Of a DNA stretch of 64,000 nucleotides, positions 22,940 to 34,662 are shown piece after piece (position 1 is the first letter of the stretch; the number at the start of each line of letters is the position of its first letter). The DNA lies in NCBI RefSeq assembly GCF_954871325.1, contig NC_088775.1:17585561-17649560 (forward strand), given 5' to 3'. The notes beneath the pieces were generated by a model. It was not told where the DNA came from and ran no database searches. It saw only the letters and a program-made list of their open reading frames with translations. Position numbers and translations under genes: made by a program. The stretch comes from Gordionus sp. m RMFG-2023. Lineage: Eukaryota > Nematomorpha > Gordioida > Chordodea > Parachordodidae.

Positions 22940-23560
22940 CATTTTAATAAATGTATATTTCAATGTCATAAAAATTTAATGCAGATCAGAGTAAAATTAT
23001 TCATGAGGCTTTTTGGAGCTTAGCAGATGAAATTAAAGGATCCTTATAAAGCAAATTTATTGTTTGGACTCCATATAAGAGAAGGGTAAAAGATTCTTTA
23101 AATTATAAAAACTATTCATACTTATATTTTTTTGTAGTGGAGAATGTTAAAGTTAGAGTTGTTGATAATTTTTCCTAAAAACACTTGACATAAGTAATAA
23201 ACATATTAGTTATTTCCTTAAAAATTTATACCAAAATACTGAAACTGATTTATCTCTCTAGAAAAGGTAAAAATGTTATTTATGATAGAGATAAAGATTT
23301 TATCATTGATCACATAAACACCATTCCAAGAGTATTCACATTACAGGCAAAAAGATTCTTCAATAGAGTACTTTGAGGTAAGTTTCAATTATAAAATACC
23401 TTATGATTTATATTCTAAAAAATGTGATGAATTTTCATGAATTCCTTTTAAAGATTATTATTACATGAATAAATTAGAAAGTGTTAATTTCGATGGTTTG
23501 AAGTTATTATTTTGAATATATTTATTAAATTCTAATAAAAAAAATGTAAATAGAGCATTT
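22940..23560 (+). pseudogene. Heavily decayed transposase-like gene (DDE type, family not named)
   Basis: In-frame fragments on + read IIHEAFWSLADEIKG (about 23000), IVWTPYKRRVKDSLNYKNYS (about 23065), VRVVDNF (about 23155), RKGKNVIYDRDKDFIIDHIN (about 23261-23320) with TIPRVFTLQAKR, and KIPYDLYSKKCDEF (about 23390-23430). This series (EE.R..if..fw.l, ..RR.S..Y..Y, VC..FFL.TL, then HI.S.P....HY.R, then MY.LY) is one I know from a group of insect and other invertebrate uncharacterised DDE-transposase-like proteins. Stops and shifts separate the fragments. Identification is from word order only, and neither ends nor a target duplication were found. Confidence 0.45.
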
Positions 23561-23799
23561 TGAACATCAAAAAAATAAACATAAAGTGTTATATTTGCTT
23601 CACTTGCATTTTGATTTTATCAAATAAATTTTATATTTAAATTTTTTGAGCAAAGCTTTTTAGGCAGTAATTAATTAACAGTATGATAAATTATCTCTGA
23701 AATTTTTAATTAAATCGAATAAGCTTTTCCTATTGATTTTTGTTGATTTTCTCATTATATTTGCCCAAGTGGAGCACTCCAATTCTAGGCCGACGATAT

Positions 23800-24190
23800 T
23801 TTGATTGTATTCATTATTATTCTAAGTGGGCAGTTTTTGGTCTTGAGGGGTCAGGAATATTTTTCCAATGCAAAATATTTATTTGGGTGTCGAATAAATG
23901 GTATTTTTATTATCTTTTGATTGTAATCATAAAAATTATTCTAAGTGGGTGGATCTAGGTTTTGAGGGGTCAGAAATATTTTTATCAACTCAAAAAATTG
24001 ACATGGGTGTCAAGGTAATTTTATTATATTTTAATTGTAAATTTAATTATTATTTCAAGTGGATGGGTCTAGGTCTTTTGGGGCTGGAATATTTTTATCA
24101 ACATGGCTATCAATGGATAATTAAAATATCCTTTCAATGTAAATTATTTCTTTAAGTGGAAGAGTATAGGGATAAGGGGGTCTGGAATTT
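23800..24190. repeat. ~120-bp tandem repeat, three copies
   Basis: Three units begin near 23815, 23938 and 24053 with the form ttattctaagtggg, then a GGGTCAGGAATATTTTT block and ATGGGTGTCAA. The same unit forms the background at 14176-16095. Confidence 0.7.
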
Positions 24191-24199
24191 AAAATAAAT

Positions 24200-24460
24200 T
24201 TATAAAATTCATAAAAAATTTCGGGACAGGCCGGGCTTAAATGTTTAAATATGATATCATTACATTTTTTCTATTTAAATAAATTGGGGCTGGATGGACA
24301 AATAATTTTTATTTTGAGTCGGGCTTTTCAGGAAAAATAAAAAATTTTTATTCACAATCGGGCCGGGCCCAAATTTATAAAAAAATTTCAGGTCGGGAAT
24401 TTTTAAAAATAAAATTCTTACCGGGTTTGGGAAATTAAGCCCTATTTAGATCAGTGGTCA
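24200..24460. mobile_element. Decayed CCGGGC-type MITE
   Basis: Alternating gggccgggcccaaa-like words and A/T runs place this with the 9929-10386 family. Ends are too degraded for a target duplication. Confidence 0.4.
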
Positions 24461-25872
24461 CACCCCAGGAATTTTGACATTGAGATATCAGACGTTGACC
24501 ATCTTTTAGTTCCTGATTTGGGATTTATACTCATAAATAACAATATGGCTATAACCGTTTGTATGCATATTATAATAATATTATTAGAATCAGTCTGTTA
24601 TAATCAAAATACCCGCTTTTATTTTAAATTTTATCATCAATCAGATGGTATTCTAATAAACCATTAGATCTTAGGGTTCTATACATGATAAAGCCATTTT
24701 CTTTGATAGGGCCTGTTAAATTATACAAAGAAAATAAATTTATTTATAAATTTTATGATTTATATTTGGTGGGACATTTTTAATAGCCTAATAACAATAT
24801 CTTTGCTAATTCTCATCCAAGTAATTTTTTTATATTTGTGGATGAACATATAGAATTCCAGATGATCCACTTAATGCGAAAATTTTTATTCCCCATTTAT
24901 GGGGTTTTGATCGAATATATTGCTTAAATTCACATCGAGCAGCTTCCTAAATGAGAAATAATCTATATCAATGCTCTCTATATCAGATTTCAAATATTTC
25001 ATAAAAAAAATTTATGGAAAAAGTTGCATGATAAATTGCCAATTGGATTTTAGCATTAAATACTCGTATAATTTATTATAAAAATATTACATACCCTTGA
25101 TTTATATACATTTATCTGTAATGGCAATCGATTTAAATGTATTAAAATTTTGGTGCGTAAATACTCAACCTTAAACTTATATTGATATAGTAACAATAGT
25201 TTTGACAGATTCATGATAAAATACAAAATAATAAATATTGTTTTGTAAATTAATAATCCAAAAAGCATAAATTTGTTTTTAAATGTTAAAATAAATTGAT
25301 TAAAAAATTATCTTGCCAAAAGTATTCGCTGGGCCCGAAAGTGTTTACGAGGAATAACTGCTTGGAGAAAAGTGCTTTATAGACTTCTTCTTATGCCATT
25401 GGAAGCGAAATTAATGGTTAAGTAACCCACCAACAAGAGAAAAGAAAGATAAATTCAGGTTTGGAAACCTGAGGTTGGAAACAGGGATAATCTATCTGAA
25501 TTATTTGTTGAGAAAACGGTTTGGAGGAAAAAGCTTAATAGTGCTACTTAGTTGAGTGTTTTCGCAGAAAAGAAAACCAGCTTGCAGTTTTATTAACATT
25601 TATAGATTATTTTCCATTTTACACGATACCATTTTGAATTGCATTGATTACGTTTTGATTACAAAACGGAAACGCTCAATAAGGTTGCAGTATGATCGAT
25701 GCCTTCTCAAATCATTGTAAGTCAAATTAATGGTTAATTGAAACTATAATCTACAACTATTTTATAAATATGCCTTAATAAGGAACAAAATCAAATAACA
25801 AATTAATTAATATTATTTTAGAAAATTTTTTTTCCCATGTTTGAAATATTTATTTTCAAATTCAATATTAAG
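24461..25872. other. Intergenic DNA, no gene assigned
   Basis: Mostly A+T-rich. Bases 25320-25760 are noticeably less A+T-rich and more complex, but neither strand gives a spliced reading frame I can defend. Confidence 0.4.
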
Positions 25873-25880
25873 GTTCCCGT

Positions 25881-26313
25881 CAGTGGCGTAGCTACGGGGG
25901 TGGTTTTCGGGTTTGGACCCCTCCCAGAGCAAAATTTTTTTTTAGATTATACGTTCAAAAGACTTAAAAGTGATTTTATATCAATTATATTTTTCTGGTT
26001 TTGATGTTTGTGGAAGGATATTATATTACTATTGAAATTATTCTGGTTTTGATGTTTGTGGAAGGATATTATATTACTATTGAAATTATTCTGGATAGTA
26101 TTATTATAAAGTCATTGAGAATAATCTACTAAATTATAATAACATATTATTGATGCATTTAAAAAATATATTTATTATATATTATCGAAGATATAGTTAT
26201 GATTTGTAAGATAAACCCAGCCGAAGGCCCGTTAAAGGGGGTTTGGGGGGCGAAGCCCCCCAGTTTTTATATGTATGGACACCCTCTAAGGAAAATTCCT
26301 AGCTACGCCACTG
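25881..26313. mobile_element. hAT MITE, TIR CAGTGGCGTAGCTA, second copy, 8-bp TSD
   Basis: The ends CAGTGGCGTAGCTACGGGGG and CCTAGCTACGCCACTG are flanked by GTTCCCGT (25873-25880 and 26314-26321). It aligns with 14794-15197 throughout, plus an internal tandem duplication of TTCTGGTTTTGATGTTTGTG at 25995-26066 that explains most of its extra 29 bp. Near the right end CGAAGCCCCCCAG resembles the hAT at 60.3-61.9 kb. Confidence 0.88.
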
Positions 26314-26321
26314 GTTCCCGT

Positions 26322-27495
26322 ATTACTAAAAATAGAGAAAATATTATAATTGCTCCAAATTTGATTACCATTGATAATATTTCCTCTATTTTTAACGATT
26401 TTTTTTAAAACTCAATTTATATACAAGTGCTTAATTTACTGAACCAATATACCCAAAGAAAAAGAACCAGTAACATTAGAAAGTAAACTCTTCTTAAAAA
26501 ATTTGTGCAAGTATATTCAAGGCTTAAGAATGATTCCTACAGGCTACAATTACGTTCGGAAATTATTTTGGATTAATTTTTATATAATGATTGTATATTA
26601 TATTATATAAAAGCTAAATTTTGTTGATTTCAATTTTTATCATAATTTTAATTTAAAATATTGAAATAAATTGATTGTTACAAATATCTACATCACACAT
26701 AATAATTATATACAATAAATATATCTGTAATAACAAATTTTTATCATTTAATTTTATAAAAGAAACGAAAATTTAATCTATCTTAATAATCGAAGTTCCG
26801 ATAGCCTAAATTTTAAGTCCGCAGGTTTATATTCCGCAGTTTTTTTCCGTCAGATCTTTTTCGCAGTTTTTTCATTCGAGTTTTTTTTTCTACAGTCTTT
26901 TTTTCCGATTACCATTGTAATATATATAATAATTATAAAATATATTTAGCCAATATTTAATTTTTTTTTACAATTTACTAATAAAAATATTTTTCCATTA
27001 TGAAATTGAATTTTATAGCTTTTCATACAAATAGTAAAATCTGCTATATTACTTTTTGTAAAATTCGATATTTCCAAGTGAGATAATTTTAATTAAACTG
27101 AAACAGCAGATCGATAGTAACGTTTATAAGTCAGCCCAACTTTTATATTTATTCGAATTTCTAAATTTAAACTATACTTTGCTTCTAATCAAATATGTCT
27201 TTAATTAATAATCAATTTATTAAATTATATAATTAAATGATTACAATTATAATAATTAATAATCAATTTATTAATTATATAATTATATTTTTTTTTAATT
27301 CAATTTTTTATTAAAATTCATATACAAATATGATAAAATATTATTATTTAAAAATTATATAATATAGAGAATATAATAAAATATGTATATCAGTTTAAGT
27401 TTAAAAAAAAATATCAAATGACGAGGTCGGCCATGATGTTTTAAATATTTGATAATTAGATCTAATTAGAGATACCGCGATTTTCTGCTTGAGTT
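26322..27495. other. Intergenic A+T-rich DNA
   Basis: No element or gene recognised. 26790-26920 holds a loose repeat of ccgcagttttttt-like words. From 27225 to 27300 attaataatcaatttatta is tandemly repeated. Confidence 0.4.
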
Positions 27496-27501
27496 TGTAA
27501 A

Positions 27502-27790
27502 ATGGAGAAAGGTATGATTTTTTTATTGATTTAGATATTATTTTGAATAGATCTAAAGCCGCTTGTCCAAAAGAGCAGGTTGATGTAGCTGCTATGGGAA
27601 CAAAGTGGTTATCACACATTAGGTGTTAGTATTTTATATTTTTTAGAGATTCGGCTCTGTTAAGGGGATCATGGGAATTATTAGATGGAGTCATGGGATC
27701 AATGCAGGTAAAATATGAATTAGTATATTCGTTAATTAGATTTTTATAATAATTATATATTTATATATAATTTAGGGTGGTATTGCTTAA
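27502..27790 (+). CDS. Candidate 57-residue spliced gene of unknown function
   Basis: ATG at 27502, followed by exons 27502-27511, 27535-27622, 27647-27707 and 27776-27790, gives MEKDIILNRSKAACP..., WLSHIRDSALLRGSWELLDG and an end MQGGIA before TAA. Introns would be 23, 24 and 68 nt, all GT-AG and in phases 1, 2 and 0. An in-frame TGA lies two codons upstream of the ATG. The region is visibly less A+T-rich than its surroundings, and the peptide is of normal composition rather than the Lys/Ile/Asn-rich type produced by random A+T DNA. I do not recognise the protein. The two tiny introns are smaller than those of NDK, so this model could be over-fitted. Confidence 0.35.
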
Positions 27791-30700
27791 CCGTCTGTTT
27801 AACTGTTTAAGATTATTAGAATGTAGAAACTTTTATTATATATTTTTATATCCTGCCTTTTTTGAATGTTATATGGATGAATAAATTATGTGTTTGCAAT
27901 ATAATATTTTTTACAAGAAATGCTTAATATCCCGTGAGAAAAACAAGTAAATCACTAATAACTACTTATTATTTTTATATTTTCTAAGGCACTTCATAAG
28001 TTTATATAATAAAATGGGTAATGAGATCCATATAGTTAAAATATAATTTGGTGCTTCAGTCCTTCAAGGTTATGAAATGGCATGCCTAAGGAATGAATAT
28101 TTAAACTTAGAGTGTGCTCAATTTTTTAGAGGGTGCTAAAATCTTTATTTTAGGAGGTATCAGCACTCAGTTTACTTCACCCTAATATTAATATAATTAA
28201 TAACGCTAGTATTAAAATTCATAATTATAAAATAGATAATACAGTCATTAGGGTCAAAACTTTAAAATTTTCTCGTCAGGAAAAAATTCCTAGTTTAATC
28301 TATATTTTATATTTAGATTATTAAAAGTTCTACACATATTATAATCCGTGGAACCTGCATTTTCTGAGCGATGGAAGCAGAATACACCCCCCCCCCCTCC
28401 CCACCTATGGGAAATACTTCCCTTCAAAAAGGCAGTTAATTATTTTAACTCCCAATCTCAATTATAAATTTTAAAAATGAATTTTATTGCATGAATTTTT
28501 AATATATAATGTAAATATAAAAAATATATAATTTAAAAAATAATTTTAAATGAATAATTTATACAAATTAGGGATAGAGAAAGCCAAATATTTTATAATT
28601 TCGTCAATATTTAATTGTTTCGAAGCCTTATTAGTTTAATTTTACGCATGGCCCTTTCAACAGTACATGAGTTAGTGGAAATAGTTAATAAATATTTGTC
28701 AGGGGCTCAATCGTCCCCCATATCCCCCAATTTGCGGGCTTTCGGCTCGCTTTTGCCCGCGGGCGGGTTTTATATTTATATATTCTACTTTTTTAAAATT
28801 TGTTAACTATGAACAATTATTCTAAATTTCATATTTTGTCATTTATTATATTATGCATACAAAATAAACTGGCATATAAAAAACCACAACCACATAATGC
28901 AATAATATAATTCTTAGCAACTTACATTGACAAAAGGTTATCAAATTATATAACTATCTGTTACCATTTTAGACAATGGTAAATAGAATGGACTAATAAG
29001 GAAAAATTTATAGGCCTAAACCAAATCAACAATTTTTGAAGGAAAGAGTATAATGACAAATCCAAATCATAAAACTATATAGTGGTTAGAGCTTCCTTTT
29101 AGATGACAGTATGGAAGCTAGCAAAGTAATAGAGAGAATTATGGTGAGATATTAAATTTCTAAAAGATTATCTTCCATTTTAAATGATATATAAACCACT
29201 ACACAGTTGACCTTGTTTATCTAAAATATGCAATCATATGTCTCAGCCGTTATAGTAATAATCTTAAATTACATACCAACATAAATAATATATGCTGGTT
29301 AATTTGCAGTAATTGCCATGACACTCACGATGTAAACTAATATCAGAATTTATTATCTAGGATAAATTGATAAAATAAAAACAATTTTTGGAAGAAATAA
29401 TTATGCAAATATATTGAAGCCTGGAGTTATTTACACGGCAATGCCATATTAGAAATGATCTAACTATAAAATAAAAACCAGAATGATATGAGAAAACAAT
29501 TCAGATTTTATATATTGTCGCACAACCTTGGTATAATATATTTTATAATAATAGTAGTTTTTAATAATATCAAAAATATACTTGTATTAAAAATTTAACT
29601 CAAAATTGATTTTAGAAAAAGAAAAAAATAGCTTTCCTAAAAACACGTAAAAAAGAGAAGAATAGATATCAAATTTATTACATTTATTGCAGGATGAATG
29701 AATAATAAAATGTTTAATTTTTAAAATTATTTATAACTAAATAGATGGCGTTAAATACCTGATTGAATTTGTTATTATATTTATTATCAAAACCATTTAT
29801 TAGTAAAATTTATTATAATATTAACTGTCATATATTATATAACTGTCAAATACGTCTATAAAAGTGGCATTATATCTAATATTTTATAAACAACTGTATA
29901 TAGTAGATGATTATAAACTATATGTCTACTTACTTTTTATAAAGAAATCTCTTATACTTATTTTGACCTTGAAAATATTTTTATGAATATGTATGAAAAT
30001 AAAATTTAAAAATAAATATACAGTTGATTAGTCATATTGAACTTGGCTAATTACAATATAAAATTTGTTACTTTTCAAATATTATATGATTATATTTTTT
30101 TAATTAGGGTTAAATTCATTCATTACCACGCCAGAAATTGCGCAAGTGCAAATTTTATCACCCACCAGGGGTTATAGCGTGCACCATGTATATTCACTAG
30201 TATATAGATCCTATACATGATGTATACCCTTTCTATATAGTGGACGGTACCAATAATTTAAATAATAAAAGTCAATTAAACTTCAACTGTTAAAGCTAAA
30301 TTAATATTTAGTGAGTTATTGATATTACCTTTTTAATATAGAATTTATTGCAAGCTGACATAGTGAAAATATAATTTTTAAGTATTAATCTAATATAATA
30401 ATTAAAATAATATTCATTTAATTCAAATTTAAATAGTCTTATTAATTTCTAAATAATAAAATTAAATCTATAAATTACTTATTGGAATTACAAAAGAAAT
30501 CATCAGTGGAAAATCAAAAAAATTTATTTTCAGTTCAAGTGGATATTAAAGAGTCATTAAAAAAATTTTTTTGCTTCAGGGGGCTATTAAAATTTTTTTG
30601 GGAGCTCTAGCCCTTGCACCCCCACCCCTTTAGCGACGCCACTGAGCAATTGAAAAATTAGAGAAAGCAAAAATTAGAACGATAGAGTAAAATATATTAA

Positions 30701-31056
30701 CAGACCATAGGCTATTGATTATGATTTCGAACATTATATGTTTCATCAACTATAACTGATAAGCATTTGTTATAACCTTCTTTTTAATTTTTTTATATCG
30801 ATATTTTTTTTTGGTTACATGGAGAATATTTATATTATACAGCAATTTATTTTAATATAATTTAGATTATAATCCTTTTTGTTTTTTTTCAATAAAGATA
30901 ATTTCGAAAAAGGTACCCCAGTTCTTACCCTCGCCATTGTAGGTGTCACGATAACTGATTATAATGAAGTACTGACTGAGAGATGTGCAATAAATAAAAT
31001 TAATTATTAGAAAACTATATGCATACATTCACTTATATGTTTTAAGAAGCACCAGA
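27791..31056. other. Long gene-poor stretch with a lone hAT end
   Basis: Mostly A+T-rich DNA without a supported gene. Features noted: a poly-C run at 28387-28400; a G+C-rich patch at 28715-28770 (gggctttcggctcg...cccgcgggcgggtt), probably a CCGGGC-type MITE remnant; and at 30577-30646 a - strand hAT terminus reading CAGTGGCGTCGCTAAAGGGG whose partner end and target duplication were not found. Confidence 0.4.
30577..30646 (-). mobile_element. Solo hAT terminus (CAGTGGCGTCGCTAAAGG)
   Basis: The + strand ends CCTTTAGCGACGCCACTG, a hAT-type terminal repeat read from the - strand, adjoining a C-rich tract as in the other CAGTGGCGT elements. The opposite end is missing or unrecognisable. Confidence 0.5.
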
Positions 31057-33499
31057 ATGAGAGGAGGCAATAAAGATCAGTCAAATTCAAGCGACAGGTC
31101 ATTATCAAATCATACTATATCATCTCCCCAATCTAAGCCTGGAAAGTATTCTGAATAAAATATATCTGTTTTACTTTATTTCATAGCATCCAATCCATAA
31201 TTTATGGTGCTCAACATCCACCCTTAGCCCATTTATTAAAGTAAGAATACTATATTTTTTCTGACTTCTTAAAATATTTCATACAGCAACCTAGATTCTC
31301 AACAACCTCTTAAGCATAAACATGGATCCTTAAAAAATAGTATTATAATTGTATTGTTATGTTATAAAATACAAATTTTTTGATTGATAATTTTTTAAAA
31401 TATTTCTGCAATCGATAGATTGTTTCCTTTATATTTTTTGGAAAGGTTTATATATTTTTTTAGTAAACTAATTGATAAAGAAAAGAATTGAAAATAGGGT
31501 TTTGGTTCATGTATTTGACATGATTCCAAGTGTTTTAGTTCTAGCAAACTGATAAAGTATTGTATAAACATTTTGAACATTTGATATATATAACTTTGTT
31601 AGAACTGGTATGGAATATTTTGTTAAACATCATGATTTTTAAAAATGGCTAACCCAATATTTTTGCCAACATTTTATAAGTCTGGAGATTTTGCTCATTA
31701 AACAAAATCTTGAGGTCTGCATAATATTTAGAGCTAAGAGAGGGTAGAGTTTCTCAATTTGTCTTGGTTTCTAGGGTTCTTGGTTACTAAAAATTAAAAA
31801 AAAATTAAATTATGATGTTGATGATAATTCCTATAATAATATAAAATCTTCAAAATTATTTTAACACCTAAATGGTAAATTTTTGACTATATATACTTAC
31901 TAAAATTATATCAATTTACCCAGGATTTAATGACTTTCAAAAATCAATTGATGATGCTTGGGATATTGTTGACATAAATGAGTGTTTAGATACTGAAAAA
32001 TATAATATAAAATCAAACATAAATTATGTGTATGATGATGGCACAAATTTCTTATCACACACCCATATGAATATAAATCATAAAAATAATGATAACACCA
32101 TATTACTAGGTTGCCATACATTGGGGCAAAAGTTAGATATTGAAACCAAGATTGAAGGGCCAGTTCTATATCCCTCCTTACACAATTTAAGTATTCAGCC
32201 TAATAATGATGATAAAAATTATAACAATGACAATTTTATAAAAATAAACAAAGTTGATAAAAGTAAGTTAAATAATCATTTGAATTGTTATGTGTTGAAT
32301 AACATTTTTTAATCTAAAATTTTATATATCAGCTAGTTAATATAGCCTTGTACCTTTAACCCTTCAATACAGTGAAAAAAATAACAAAAGTGCTCCAGTG
32401 GGGTTTATAAATCCCAATTTAAAATATGTATATCTCCATTTCTATTGATTTTTTTGTATAAGATAGAACTAACCTTAATCTATATAAAATATTTATTTAT
32501 TTGAATTTATTAGGCTGAGAAATGTTGAAAATATTTATAATTTATGTCAAAGTTTTTTAAAAAAGGTAAATCTTAACTAAATATTATGTACAAAAAATGA
32601 TTGTATATCAAACCAAGACATTTCATAAAATTAATATTTATTCATCAAAATAAAATGAAATTTAAAAAATTTTTTTTTTCTTTATCTTAACTATAGTTGG
32701 AAAAAAACTTATGTTAACACTAGTGGGGTTTCATAGACACTGATCAGTCACAAAATGCTTATATCTTAAAAATTACCAAAATAAATAAAATTTGGAATAT
32801 ATATTTAAGGTATATTTAATGAAGTTATACTGAAAATTAATAATTAATCTTTTTTATATAAAACCAATTCTATCATGTCTGATGTGCTATAACCCCCACT
32901 GAAATATTGAAGGGTTAAGATAAGTGTTGTTCATAATAGTTTTGTTTACTTTAAATAGCCTCATTAATTTTGGGTTAAAAAATAAACTTAGGAAGGGTAA
33001 AGGTTTTAAATAAGGCTTAATAATGGATATGATATTCTTATCACTACTATTAAAAAAAATTGTATTATGTCAAGCTAAATCAAAATTATTATTTTTTGAA
33101 AAAAAAAATCAGAGCATTCATCGAATTTGCCAGCTCCTACATCCCATAGACATGCTGGTCCCGGCTTGGGTAAAAGATTGAATGCCGAAAAAAATTATGA
33201 TTACATTTCTGATTACACAACAAATATCAGTAATTTGAGGATTAGTGAAGACAAAAACCTTTATAGAACCGCTTCACAATTTTTGGCCTCTGAACAAGAA
33301 TCGATTAAAATGGAGAAATTCTCTAAGCTTATGAGTTCAGAAAACTTGGATATAGGTACATTAACTTTAATAAAAAAACTCCCATACATTTTTAAAAAAA
33401 ACTTTCTACTCAAAAATAACTTTTTAAGATGAGTTGATAAAATTGAGTTGGTCTGGAATTCATCCAAAATACCGCCCTTTAACCTGGAAGATTTTATCG
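31057..33499 (+). CDS. TBC1D22: TBC1D22-like Rab-GAP, N-terminal exons only
   Basis: Six exons join without a stop: 31057-31145, 31187-31240, 31287-31339, 31924-32262, 33113-33355 and 33429-33499 (849 nt, 283 codons). Introns are 41, 46, 584, 850, 73 nt and an open last one, all GT-AG, with compatible phases. Match to TBC1D22: SKPGNIQSIIYGAQHPPL (family: PGSIQPVYGAQHPPL), FNDFQKSIDDAWDI (family: FHEFARNTSDAWDIGDD), KMEKFSKLMSSENLDI followed across an intron by DELIKLSWSGIHPKYRPLTW (family: RLEKFRQLLSSQNTDLDEL, then CSWPGVP and TW). The middle is Asn/Asp-rich and not conserved. TBC proteins stimulate GTP hydrolysis by Rab GTPases at Golgi or endosomal membranes. The catalytic TBC core (IxxDxxR arginine and YxQ glutamine fingers) should follow but is not visible; a hAT-family fragment begins in the last intron at about 33560. 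The start codon is tentative because the frame is open upstream. Confidence 0.72.
32360..32914. mobile_element. piggyBac-type MITE (TTAA target) in TBC1D22 intron 4
   Basis: TTAA|CCCTTCAATACAGTG at the left mirrors CACTGAAATATTGAAGGG|TTAA at the right (TTAA at 32356-32359 and 32915-32918). CCC-starting ends with a TTAA duplication are typical of piggyBac. The inside also repeats AGTGGGGTTT near both ends and has no transposase. It lies wholly in an intron and in no exon. A similar start, TTAACCCTTCA, is present near 55394. Confidence 0.75.
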
Positions 33500-33557
33500 G
33501 TAAATATAGTGAACAATATATTATTAATATTTATAAAATTACTTCGTTTTTATTTAC

Positions 33558-33660
33558 ACAGTGGTGCATAATCGCATATTTGATTGTTCTCGTAAATATC
33601 ATTTTAAGCTAATAAAAATCCCCTCCCTTACACGCCCCCACCCCCCTCTTACCAAAAAAT
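33558..33660 (+). mobile_element. Fragment of hAT 5' end (family of 60300-61867)
   Basis: CAGTGGTGCATA...CGCATATTTGATTGTTCTCG and then TAAATATCATTTTAAGCTAATAAAAAT followed by a C-rich tract aligns with 60300-60425. It lies directly after the last identified TBC1D22 exon. Confidence 0.6.
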
Positions 33661-34654
33661 GCATACAATTTATCACAATAGGAAGAATATGAAGGAAAAA
33701 AAAATAACGGCTATAATTTTAATTTTTTTAAAAAAAATGAAAACCCAATTATATTTTTATAAAAATCTAATATAGCCAAAAGTCTACAATAAATGGATCT
33801 AAAAATCTTCGATAAAATTTATGGGGAAAGAGCCTCCCCTCTAGCAAAATCCTGGGTGCTTGTTTCTATAGTGCTGCGATCTACCTGGCTTGGGTTTGCC
33901 AAAAAAAGTATAAATTTTCTAACCCTAATTGGGGTTTTAAAATTTGGTAACCTTGCGGTTTCAGCCCAGGTTTTATATAATTCAACTTTGCAGGTTTATG
34001 ATATTTAATAATCTAAGACCTGAATTTTGATTTTTTTTATAAACAGCGAAATCAAGGTTTTAGCTAAACAAATATTCCCTAACCCTCTATTTCATTAAAT
34101 AATGGGTGACCCTTTTTTGGCGAAATCTTGAGATTTAGGTAATATTTGTTTGGCTAAAAATCGAGGTTTTTAACAAAACAGCTCTTTTTAAGATAAAAAG
34201 CTTGCTTAAGCAAATTTAATATATTTATGTTGAGAATGAGCAGCCCTCATCCACATGACCACACTAGCGGGTTATCAAATCGAAGCGTCACTTCAAGAAT
34301 TAATTGATATAATTACGATAGGGAATGTTATTTGAAATTTTATAATACATGTTATTTAGACCCAGGGTCAAAGTTGTCCAAAAATCTTCAGAGAACATAA
34401 AGATTTTTGACAAGATCTTTGAAGATAGTAAAATTAGAAGATTTTTTATTTTAAAAAATAATTATCTTATATTAATAAGTTTCGATTTTTACATTGTTCT
34501 CTTCTTAATTTGCAAATATTGTATATTTTTTACTTTACTTATCAACTTAAGTCTCGATCGTGAATATATGTTATGAAAGGACTAGAAGTTCAATTCAATA
34601 TTAACATCGAATTAATTATCTTGTATTAATAAATTAAATATAAAATACTTTATA
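33661..34654. other. Unassigned DNA after TBC1D22 exons
   Basis: No further TBC exon was recognised. Words such as ctaaccctaattggggtttt and a repeated (c/g)aaatc(t/a)(t/a)gag..ttagctaaacaaatatt between 34020 and 34160 suggest an old repeat. 34368-34450 resembles the AAGATCTT MITE of 15664-15984. Confidence 0.4.
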
Positions 34655-34662
34655 TTATAGGG

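Noticed and set aside
25320-25760. Possible host exon or SINE in the less A+T-rich patch
   Set aside because: No continuous or spliceable frame on either strand and no tRNA-like box A/B promoter could be read.
32028-32312. Single-exon gene starting at the ATG at 32028
   Set aside because: It is the 3' part of TBC1D22-like exon 4, which opens at a splice acceptor at 31923; its last codons read into the intron after the GTAAGT donor at 32263.
33127-33432. Single-exon 101-codon gene
   Set aside because: It is exon 5 of the TBC1D22-like gene; the tail after 33355 is intron read-through.
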